Shown: in pieces, positions 1-5,848 of the stretch
Position numbering within the stretch: the stretch's first letter is position 1
Layout: the number at the start of each line of letters is the position of its first letter
From: Woeseiaceae bacterium
Lineage (GTDB): Bacteria; Pseudomonadota; Gammaproteobacteria; Steroidobacterales; Woeseiaceae
DNA length: 5,848 nt
Reading direction: 5' to 3'
Assembly (NCBI GenBank): GCA_022866645.1
Contig: JALHUQ010000283.1
Coordinates: 1 to 5,848, forward strand
Notes under the pieces: model-generated
Database searches by the model: none
Told to the model about the DNA's origin: nothing
The model's input: only the letters and a program-made list of their open reading frames with translations
Translations under genes and position numbers: made by a program

Positions 1-282
1 AAAACCAAGGACTGGCATTGGCAGCCTGTCGGCATGGACATTTCAGCAGATGGTCTGGTTGCCGTCATCCTGACCTATCGCCATGTGTACTATTATCGAC
101 GACAAGCCGACCAGGACTGGTTTGCGGCGCTCAATACCACGCCTGTCCAGGTCAGCCTGGGAAATTTCAAGAACGCCGAATCGATAGCGTTCGGCGATGA
201 TAAGCGGACTGTATTCGTAACGGGCGAGAACAAGCACTCGCGATTGTTGCGCATCGATTTCAGCGGAGTGGATACACAATGA
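1..282 (+). CDS. C-terminal fragment of a propeller-like protein (5' end outside window)
   Basis: The frame is open from the first base and ends at TGA 280-282, giving 93 visible residues; the start lies upstream of the window. The fragment holds two blade-like strand repeats. One has the 'DISADG' turn followed by hydrophobic and aromatic strands (AVILTYRHVYYY). The other is 'ESIAFGDDKRTVFVTGE' followed by 'RLLRIDF'. This pattern of a short DG or DD turn and then a strand is typical of the last blades of bacterial beta-propeller proteins, including esterase-like phytase and SMP-30-like groups, but too little is visible to name the family. The stop codon overlaps the start of the EEP lipoprotein gene (ATGA), so the two are very probably cotranscribed and translationally coupled. 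An internal ATG at 34 is not a likely start because homologous-looking sequence continues upstream to the window edge. Function is unassigned. Confidence 0.7.
   Translation, partial: KTKDWHWQPVGMDISADGLVAVILTYRHVYYYRRQADQDWFAALNTTPVQVSLGNFKNAESIAFGDDKRTVFVTGENKHSRLLRIDFSGVDTQ
265..268 (+). promoter_or_regulatory. Ribosome binding site of the EEP lipoprotein gene
   Basis: GGAG lies inside the end of the upstream gene, 10 bases before ATG 279. It supports ATG 279 as the start and, with the ATGA overlap, suggests coupled translation. Confidence 0.55.
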
Positions 283-1346
283 CTATCTATCGTTCACGTT
301 GGCTAATGGTTCTTATCTTTTTCGGGCTTTTCGCCTGCGCAACAGGGAACCCTCCAGCCGCGGTGCCGATTACGGTAATGACCTTCAACGTACAGAACCT
401 GTTCGACAACACGGACGACCCGGACAAAGACGACAAGGCCTACTTGCCGATAGCCGCCAAACAAAACGAAGCGCACATCGCCGCCTGCAACGAGATCGCG
501 GTCGCTGGCTGGCGCGATGAATGTCTGAATCTCGATTGGAGCGATGCGGCCATCGATCACAAGCTCGATGTGCTGGCGGCGACCATTCGGCAGGTTAACG
601 GCGGCAAAGGCGCCGACATCATCACGATGCAGGAAGTCGAGAACGCATCCATTCTCAACCGCCTGCGCACTGAAAAACTCGCGGAGCTCGGCTACCTGCC
701 CGCTATTTTGATTGAGGGCACTGACATTCGCGGCATCGACGTCGCGATACTTTCGAAATTGCCGCTGGCGGGCGATCCGCAATTACACCCCTTGTTGCTG
801 CCAGACTTTCCGGAACGCGAAGGCGATACGCGCGGCGTGTTGCAGGCCGACTTTGTTTTGCCGGACGGCTCTGTGCTAACCGCCTTCAGCGTGCACTTCC
901 CCGCACCGTTCCACCCGACCGCAATGCGCGTCGCCGCCTACCAGCATCTGGCCAGATTGCTGCAGGCTCTGCCCGCCGATCATCATGCCTTCGCCGCCGG
1001 TGACTTCAATACGACCAGCACGGAAGACGCCCGCGAGGGTTTGCTCGACGCCTATGCCCGGCCACACTGGACGCTCGCACACGACATCGGCTGCAAGGAC
1101 TGCAAAGGCAGCTATTTTTACCACGGCGACAACAGCTGGTCGTTTCTGGACATGATCTTCTTCCGCTCCGCCCGTGGCGCAAAAACAACAGCCCAGATTC
1201 GCGGAGATTCCGTGCGGATCGCCAATGCCCACCCGGCCCAGGTGAGTGAAAATGGCACACCTGAGCGATTCCGTAGCGAGCAGGGCACCGGCGTATCAGA
1301 CCACTGGCCGTTGACAGCAATCATCGAACTAACTGTAAAACAATAG
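279..1346 (+). CDS. EEP-superfamily (endonuclease/exonuclease/phosphatase) lipoprotein
   Basis: A complete protein of 355 residues. Residues 1-20 form a lipoprotein signal: basic start (R5, R7), hydrophobic core, and lipobox LFAC with C20 as the lipidated Cys. The residue after it is Ala, not Asp, so outer-membrane sorting is expected if the Lol +2 rule applies. The EEP fold follows in order: TFNVQNLFD (35-43), QEVEN with metal-ligand Glu (118-122), RGIDVAILSKLP (151-162), SVHFPAPFH (204-212), GDFNTTSTED (241-250), SFLDMIF (288-294) and SDHWPL with the catalytic Asp-His (340-345). All core catalytic motifs appear intact, so a metal-dependent phosphodiesterase, nuclease or phosphatase active outside the cytoplasm is expected; the substrate cannot be read from sequence. 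Apart from the lipid Cys, the Cys residues come as C70/C82 and C272/C275 (GCKDCKGSY), possible disulfides. The start at ATG 279 is supported by the signal peptide, GGAG at 265 and the overlap with the upstream stop. Confidence 0.9.
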   Translation: MTIYRSRWLMVLIFFGLFACATGNPPAAVPITVMTFNVQNLFDNTDDPDKDDKAYLPIAAKQNEAHIAACNEIAVAGWRDECLNLDWSDAAIDHKLDVLAATIRQVNGGKGADIITMQEVENASILNRLRTEKLAELGYLPAILIEGTDIRGIDVAILSKLPLAGDPQLHPLLLPDFPEREGDTRGVLQADFVLPDGSVLTAFSVHFPAPFHPTAMRVAAYQHLARLLQALPADHHAFAAGDFNTTSTEDAREGLLDAYARPHWTLAHDIGCKDCKGSYFYHGDNSWSFLDMIFFRSARGAKTTAQIRGDSVRIANAHPAQVSENGTPERFRSEQGTGVSDHWPLTAIIELTVKQ

Positions 1347-1439
1347 CTTGTGGACGTTTAGTGATTTGGATTCTTGTTGACGGCTTAGCACTCGATTTCA
1401 CACTTCAATCGTGGCTTTCATTTCGTGCTCAAACCCTTA

Positions 1440-1468
1440 TTGCGTAAGTATTTTCGCGCTGTTAGATT
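1440..1468 (+). promoter_or_regulatory. Candidate sigma70-like promoter for the TonB-dependent receptor
   Basis: TTGCGT (1440-1445) and TAGATT (1463-1468) are separated by 17 bases. The -35 matches consensus at only 3 of 6 positions and the -10 at 4 of 6, so this is a weak call based mainly on spacing. It would give an untranslated leader of roughly 130 bases. A second possible -35, TTGACG at 1377-1382, has no good -10 at the right distance. Confidence 0.25.
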
Positions 1469-1491
1469 CGTCGCACTTTAGCGAAAAACCA

Positions 1492-1527
1492 GTCCGGCAA
1501 CCGGCCATTCGATGATGGTTGCAGGGC
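1492..1527 (+). other. Hairpin in the leader of the receptor gene
   Basis: GCAACC (1497-1502) pairs perfectly with GGTTGC (1517-1522) around a 14-base loop. After one G/A mismatch the stem continues with GTCC (1492-1495) against GGGC (1524-1527), including one G-T wobble. No T-run follows, so it is not an intrinsic terminator. It lies about 80 bases before the receptor start and could affect mRNA stability or translation. It does not match a riboswitch class I can recognise. Confidence 0.4.
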
Positions 1528-1594
1528 CCGGAAAATAAACGAGCGAAACTCCTCTGTCACATTCGCGATAGTGGATTTCGCACTTTTGCCAAGC

Positions 1595-1599
1595 GGGGA
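1595..1599 (+). promoter_or_regulatory. Ribosome binding site of the TonB-dependent receptor
   Basis: GGGGA ends 6 bases before ATG 1606. It decides the start: the frame stays open back to a TTG at 1519, but only ATG 1606 puts a normal signal peptide at the N-terminus and has a close purine-rich site. Confidence 0.5.
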
Positions 1600-1605
1600 T
1601 ACAAA

Positions 1606-4600
1606 ATGATTAACAAATCTCGATTCTCAGGATCAGTGTTCGCGGCTTTTGTTGCCGTCATGATGCTGGCCGTACCTGTTGCAGGAAACGCACAAGAAAC
1701 GACAGGTTCTATGCGCGGTACGGTTACCGCCCCTGACGGCTCGCCGATAGCGGGCGCCGCCATAACGGTGTACGACACCCGCACCGCCACCAGTCGAACA
1801 ATGTCAACCAACGCCTCTGGTGTATTTTCTACCAGTGGTTTGCGACTGGGCGGACCCTACCAGGTCAGCATTGCGGCAGTGGATCACGCAAACCAGCTAA
1901 TTACCGATATCAATATTACGCTTGGCGACACCTACACATTCACTGTTGCGCTAAGCGCCAGCGACGAAGCGATTGAAGAAATCGTTACGACCGCGAAGCA
2001 AATTGGCATCGTCCAGGTCGCGCTCGGGCCGTCCGCCACGTTCTCCCTGCTGGACCTGCAGGCTGCCCCGGCGATCAATCGAACGATCACCGATGTCGTC
2101 AAGGTAGACTCCCGCATATACGTCGACGAAGGTGGTAACCGCGGAGATGCTATCTATTGCGGCGGCGCTCACCCCCGCTTCAACAGCCTTACCATTGACG
2201 GCGTGCGCATGAACGACCAGTTCGGCCTGAACAGCAACGGTTTTCCGACCTCACGCCAACCCTTTCCCTACGATGCCGTTCAACAGGTTGCGGTCGAAAT
2301 GGCCCCATTCGATGTTCAGTACGGTGGCTTCACCGCCTGTAATATCAACGCTGTTACTAAATCCGGCACCAACGAGTTCCACGGTTCCGTTTTTTATGAC
2401 TATACCGATGCCGGATTCAAAGGCGACGTCATCAACGGCGGCAAGATTGATCTCGGCGACTTCGAAGAAAAGCGCTACGGCGTTTCGTTCGGTGGCCCGA
2501 TCCTGAAAGACAAGCTGTTCTTCTTCGCCGCTTATGAAAAGCTCGACGGTACCGAAATTTTTGCCAGAGGCACCGTCGATTCAACCGCCGCCGTGCAGGT
2601 TCAGGGCGTAACACAGGCGCAGCTGGACCGTATCGCGCAGGTTGCCCGGGACACCTACGGTTATACCGTCGGACCGATTCTGTCGACCGCGCCTGTCGAG
2701 GACGAGAAGATCCTGTTGCGCCTTGACTGGGACATCAACGACCAGCACCGAGCCGCTTACACCTACATGTGGAATGATGGCTTCAACGTCGCTGAAGCCG
2801 ACGGATTCTCCAATGCCATCGAGTTTTCAGATCATTACTACGAACGCGGAGCTGAGCTCACGTCGCACGTAGGTCAGTTCATCTCCAACTGGACTGACAA
2901 TTTCAGTACAGAATTTCGAGTCTCGAAGAATACTCTCGATAATCGCCAGTTAAGCAGAGGGATTGTTGCTGGACAGCCCGTCATGGGTGAAGTGCAGATT
3001 CGCACTTATGGCCCGACCGGCACTTCGGCAACCGTATTCCTGGGTGCGGACGACTCACGTCACTCCAACGACCTGGATTGGGACACGCTGGGCTACAAGC
3101 TCACCGGCGCTTATACAGCAGGCAATCATACGATTTCCGGTGGCTGGGAGCTCGACGAGCTGAATGTCTTCAATCTGTTCGTACAAGAGACCGAAGGTGA
3201 GTTTGAATTCGAGTCAAGTACCTACTGCAGTGCCGCCAATCCGGACGGCTGTATCACCCAGTTTGAGTTGGGTTCGCCAGAGGATATAACGTACGAAAAC
3301 GCCGCGCCGTCGAATAACCCCGACGATGCAGCCGCTCTCTGGGCCTACAACATCAATAGTTTGTATATTCAGGATGAGATTATCGCTGGCGATCTGACCA
3401 TTGTTGCCGGCCTGCGCTACGACTGGTACACGAGTTCCGACTTGCCGACCGAGAATCCGAACTTCATCGCTCGTAACGGCTACACCAATGCCAGTAACTT
3501 TGACGGCGTCGACCTGCTTCAGCCACGTCTCGGTATCAACTGGGATGTGTCCGACGACCTGAGCCTTCGCGGTGGTGTCGGTCTTTATTCCGGCGGCAAC
3601 CCGAATGTCTGGCTGTCAAACAATTACTCCAACAACGGCATCACCCAGATTGAGGCGAGACGCAATTATGTGACTGGGGGCAACTCATTGTTGCCCGGCA
3701 ATCCGGGCGGCCTCACCAGCCTGCCAAACGCCGGTGGCGGACTTGCTCTTCTTGACGTACCGCTAGCGATGTACAATGACGTTGCAAGCGGAGCGACCAA
3801 CGGTGGTGTCAACGCGATCGATCCTGATTTCGAGTCACCATCAAGCTGGAAATACGCGCTGGGTGGCTCATGGAATTTCGACGCAGGGTTTATGGGTGAT
3901 GGCTATCGACTGGATTTCGACTATCAGCTGTCAAAAATGGATAACGCAGCGATCATCGTCTATGCCACGCTGGAACAGATTGGCACGGCGATTGACGGCC
4001 GACCTCTGTACCGGAATATCGATCGCGCCGATCGCGGTGACGGCTTGACTGATTTTGGTTGTTATACCGACGGCTCGTACACCACACTGGCACCAACGTC
4101 GCCAACCTGTTCGCAACGGACGTTTAACTCGGATTATATTCTGTCCAATACCCGCAGCGGCGATACCGAGCAGCAAACGTTTACCGTCGCTTTGAATAAG
4201 GCCTACGATTGGGGGCTGGACTGGATGTTCGCCTACACCCGCACTGAATCGGATGACGTCAATCCGATGACCAGCTCGGTCGCGTTCTCAAACTACGCAC
4301 AAGTAGCGTTGAGCGATCCTAATAATCCAGGTGCGTCTACATCGAACTATCTGATTCCAGATCGCTTCACACTGCGCGTGAATTTTCGACGTGCGTTCTT
4401 TGGCGACAACATGACGAAGTTCACTTTGTACGGTTATGCCAATGAGGGACGTCCGTTTAGCTACACGTTCGAAAACGCCGGATTTATATTCGGTGATCAG
4501 GTCGACGACCGGCATCTGCTGTATATCCCGACCGGCCCGACGGATCCGAACGTTGTATTCGGTGCTGGTTTTGATCAGACGGCATTCTTCAATTTCCTCG

Positions 4601-4956
4601 ACTCAACCGGTTTGAGCGCCTACGGTGGCGGGATTGCTCCACGTAATTACACGCAAGGACCGTGGTGGACCCGGTTCGACTTCAAAGTTGAGCAGGAGAT
4701 TCCAGGCTTTGGCCGTGACCATCGCGCATCGGCATTTATCCTGATCAAGAACCTTGGCAACCTGCTCAACGAGGATTGGGGCGTACTCAAGGAATCCAGC
4801 TTCCCGCGCTACCAGCAGGCTGTCGTGCTTAGCAATGCCGGTTTTGACGCTCAGGGGCGATATGAGTTTAACGACTTCCAGGAGCCGTCAGCATTCGTAC
4901 CCAATCCGGCCGCTTCTCTTTATGAGATTCGATTTGGACTTAATTACAGCTTCTAG
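1606..4956 (+). CDS. Oar-like TonB-dependent outer-membrane receptor
   Basis: A complete protein of 1116 residues, within the usual size of Oar-like receptors. Residues 1-29 are a Sec signal peptide with probable cleavage at GNA|QE. Residues about 34-116 form a carboxypeptidase-regulatory-like (CarboxypepD_reg) beta-sandwich, seen in GSMRGTVTAPDGSPIAGAAI and NASGVFSTSGL. IEEIVTTAK (123-131) resembles a TonB box. The plug spans about 140-262, with PRFNSLTIDGVRMND (190-204), FGLNSNGFPTSRQPF (206-220), MAPFDVQYGGFTACNINAVTKSGTN (232-256; D236 and G240-G241 conserved). The rest is the barrel, ending in alternating strand residues YEIRFGLNYSF with C-terminal Phe, the usual BAM signal. It should take up a substrate through the outer membrane using TonB-ExbBD energy. 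The substrate is unknown; Myxococcus Oar has instead been tied to protease secretion. The mature protein has six Cys in three close or plug-adjacent pairs (185/245, 541/549, 819/835). The gene has its own leader and a strong terminator, so it is probably monocistronic. Confidence 0.93.
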   Translation: MINKSRFSGSVFAAFVAVMMLAVPVAGNAQETTGSMRGTVTAPDGSPIAGAAITVYDTRTATSRTMSTNASGVFSTSGLRLGGPYQVSIAAVDHANQLITDINITLGDTYTFTVALSASDEAIEEIVTTAKQIGIVQVALGPSATFSLLDLQAAPAINRTITDVVKVDSRIYVDEGGNRGDAIYCGGAHPRFNSLTIDGVRMNDQFGLNSNGFPTSRQPFPYDAVQQVAVEMAPFDVQYGGFTACNINAVTKSGTNEFHGSVFYDYTDAGFKGDVINGGKIDLGDFEEKRYGVSFGGPILKDKLFFFAAYEKLDGTEIFARGTVDSTAAVQVQGVTQAQLDRIAQVARDTYGYTVGPILSTAPVEDEKILLRLDWDINDQHRAAYTYMWNDGFNVAEADGFSNAIEFSDHYYERGAELTSHVGQFISNWTDNFSTEFRVSKNTLDNRQLSRGIVAGQPVMGEVQIRTYGPTGTSATVFLGADDSRHSNDLDWDTLGYKLTGAYTAGNHTISGGWELDELNVFNLFVQETEGEFEFESSTYCSAANPDGCITQFELGSPEDITYENAAPSNNPDDAAALWAYNINSLYIQDEIIAGDLTIVAGLRYDWYTSSDLPTENPNFIARNGYTNASNFDGVDLLQPRLGINWDVSDDLSLRGGVGLYSGGNPNVWLSNNYSNNGITQIEARRNYVTGGNSLLPGNPGGLTSLPNAGGGLALLDVPLAMYNDVASGATNGGVNAIDPDFESPSSWKYALGGSWNFDAGFMGDGYRLDFDYQLSKMDNAAIIVYATLEQIGTAIDGRPLYRNIDRADRGDGLTDFGCYTDGSYTTLAPTSPTCSQRTFNSDYILSNTRSGDTEQQTFTVALNKAYDWGLDWMFAYTRTESDDVNPMTSSVAFSNYAQVALSDPNNPGASTSNYLIPDRFTLRVNFRRAFFGDNMTKFTLYGYANEGRPFSYTFENAGFIFGDQVDDRHLLYIPTGPTDPNVVFGAGFDQTAFFNFLDSTGLSAYGGGIAPRNYTQGPWWTRFDFKVEQEIPGFGRDHRASAFILIKNLGNLLNEDWGVLKESSFPRYQQAVVLSNAGFDAQGRYEFNDFQEPSAFVPNPAASLYEIRFGLNYSF

Positions 4957-4976
4957 AAAAACCAGGCAACAAAATC

Positions 4977-5005
4977 AAAGGGCGGTCTTCGGACCGCCTT
5001 TTTTT
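4977..5005 (+). terminator. Intrinsic terminator with TTCG tetraloop, between convergent genes
   Basis: GGCGGTC (4981-4987) and GACCGCC (4992-4998) form a perfect 7-base-pair stem closed by TTCG, a very stable RNA tetraloop. The stem extends by a G-T wobble and three A-T pairs, and seven Ts follow (4999-5005). It lies 20 bases after the receptor stop. On the minus strand the same stem is followed by CTTTGATTTTG, a broken T-rich tract, so it may also end the convergent nucleotidase transcript, less efficiently. Confidence 0.92.
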
Positions 5006-5017
5006 ATTGCCGCGTAT

Positions 5018-5848
5018 TTACCGGAAACAGCGTTCTTTGCTTTCGCGCAATTCGTGATAGCGTCGATTCTCTTTATCGACAGCGACACCGACTTTCAGCC
5101 CCTGACCCTGTGCCACCAGAATAGCGTCGAGGACCCGATACTTGAGCTCCGATGCCGGCCGTGACGCCGGACGATCCCTGGGTATCCGATAGCCATCACC
5201 ACCACCGTACAAGAAGTCCGGGACGACCAGGCTGTAAGTCGTGTCCGCGACGATCTCGCTCCAGCCATCGTCGACAGGAAGCTCCAGGCTCACGATCCGA
5301 TCGCCATCCTTGCGACTGCGATCAACACAGATGCGAAATCCGGACACTTGCGGAAAGTAGCCCTGCGCGCCGCCCTCACCTCGGTAGCCCGCTTCCATGA
5401 TCTGCTTGAATTCGGCACCGGTCACGGTTGTGTACCGCAGCAAGGAGCTGAATCCGAAAGTTCGTCCGATATCCTCAAAGAGTATGTCGCCTTCGATTAC
5501 GTCGTCGATACGCAGCGTGCCGGAATTGATGAAGGCGAGATCTGCTGCGGGTTTACCGAAAGCGGCGCGCATCTGGTCGACAATGAAATTGCCCCAGCTG
5601 CTCTCTGTGCTTCGGATCGCCTCTTCGCGTGCGTCCATCGCCAAGGCCGCCGTCCCCACTCGCGCCTCGAGGAACGGAAACTTGTCGAGCAACAGCTTGC
5701 GCCGCCGATCTTCGAGTACTCGATATTCAGCATCGACAGCAACACTCGTATCGAGGTCCCTTCGCTGTGCGGCGATGATGGGGAGGCCTGCCGCATCGAA
5801 ATCCAGATCGACGATCCAGATAACGCGGGCGTTTGATGCTCCCTTCAT
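5018..5848 (-). CDS. 5'-nucleotidase family protein, C-terminal part (5' end outside window)
   Basis: The reading frame ends at TAA (5018-5020 on the minus strand) and is open to the right edge, showing 276 residues. It contains the 5'-nucleotidase C-terminal domain (5_nucleotid_C), from about visible residue 62 to 222: ESSWGNFIVDQMRAAF (82-97), the FINSGTLRID loop (106-115; conserved Asn and Arg), EDIGRTFGFSSLL (125-137), TGAEFKQIMEAG (143-154), FPQVSGFRI (165-173) and DFLYGGGDGY (211-220), which lines the nucleotide-binding site in this family. Visible residues 6-34 (NARVIWIVDLDFD and following) match the linker that normally comes after the metallophosphoesterase domain, so the catalytic metal-binding domain and any signal peptide should lie beyond 5848. 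The ATG at the very edge (5846-5848) is probably an internal Met. The full protein would hydrolyse nucleoside monophosphates or related phosphate esters, usually in the periplasm or at the surface. It converges on the receptor gene with only 61 bases between stops. Confidence 0.88.
   Translation of the reverse strand: MKGASNARVIWIVDLDFDAAGLPIIAAQRRDLDTSVAVDAEYRVLEDRRRKLLLDKFPFLEARVGTAALAMDAREEAIRSTESSWGNFIVDQMRAAFGKPAADLAFINSGTLRIDDVIEGDILFEDIGRTFGFSSLLRYTTVTGAEFKQIMEAGYRGEGGAQGYFPQVSGFRICVDRSRKDGDRIVSLELPVDDGWSEIVADTTYSLVVPDFLYGGGDGYRIPRDRPASRPASELKYRVLDAILVAQGQGLKVGVAVDKENRRYHELRESKERCFR

Noticed and set aside
303..782. Long open frame on the minus strand opposite the EEP gene (159 codons)
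   Set aside because: It is fully antisense to a well-supported gene, has no recognisable motif and is explained by codon bias of the real gene.
1391..1415. CGATT / AATCG inverted repeat after the EEP gene as a terminator
   Set aside because: The stem is only five base pairs, A-T rich, cannot be extended without bulges and has no T-run, so I could not call a terminator for the EEP gene.
1512..1538. Short upstream ORF ATGATGGTTGCA... of eight codons in the receptor leader
   Set aside because: No ribosome binding site precedes it, and its composition shows no regulatory run of codons, so it is most likely chance.
1519..1605. TTG at 1519 as the start of the receptor, giving a 29-residue extension
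   Set aside because: The extension would bury the signal peptide, and TTG 1519 lies inside the hairpin stem with no good ribosome site. ATG 1606 has GGGGA nearby and a normal Sec signal.
1347..1605. Riboswitch, for example a cobalamin element, upstream of a TonB-dependent receptor
   Set aside because: I looked for known conserved boxes and the multi-stem layout and found only one simple hairpin; the region is also short for a cobalamin riboswitch plus promoter.
5348..5836. Open frame of 162 codons on the plus strand opposite the nucleotidase
   Set aside because: The minus strand carries clear 5'-nucleotidase domain motifs across the same stretch; the plus-strand translation has no family resemblance.
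5846..5848. ATG at the window edge as the true start of the nucleotidase, making a protein without a catalytic domain
   Set aside because: The residues just after it match the linker that follows the metallophosphoesterase domain, and the frame is open to the edge, so truncation by the window is simpler.

Overview
The window looks like chromosomal DNA from a Gram-negative bacterium. It carries a lipoprotein signal, an outer-membrane TonB-dependent receptor ending in a terminal Phe, and sigma70-like spacing upstream of that receptor. The Oar-like receptor resembles those of environmental, often marine, Gammaproteobacteria; that lineage guess rests on recalled family features and is an inference. 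No mobile element, CRISPR array, tRNA or rRNA is visible.

Layout: (1) Positions 1-282 (+) hold the C-terminal end of a propeller-like protein whose start lies outside the window. (2) Positions 279-1346 (+), overlapping it by ATGA, encode a lipoprotein of the endonuclease/exonuclease/phosphatase (EEP) superfamily. (3) Positions 1347-1605 are a 259-base intergenic region with a candidate promoter, a hairpin and short repeated motifs. (4) Positions 1606-4956 (+) encode a full-length Oar-like TonB-dependent receptor of 1116 residues. (5) Positions 4977-5005 form a strong intrinsic terminator with a TTCG loop. (6) Positions 5018-5848 (-) hold the C-terminal part of a 5'-nucleotidase family protein that converges on the receptor and runs off the right edge.

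Functional reading: an exported EEP phosphodiesterase or nuclease, a 5'-nucleotidase and a large outer-membrane receptor would suit scavenging of nucleotides or phosphate esters outside the cytoplasm. This is inferred from neighbourhood only. The receptor is separated from the EEP gene by a probable promoter region, and the nucleotidase is on the other strand, so they are not one operon. I do not see a clearly new biological system. The most notable points are the paired-cysteine pattern in the exported proteins, the structured and repeat-bearing receptor leader, and the clustering of phosphoester-related genes.
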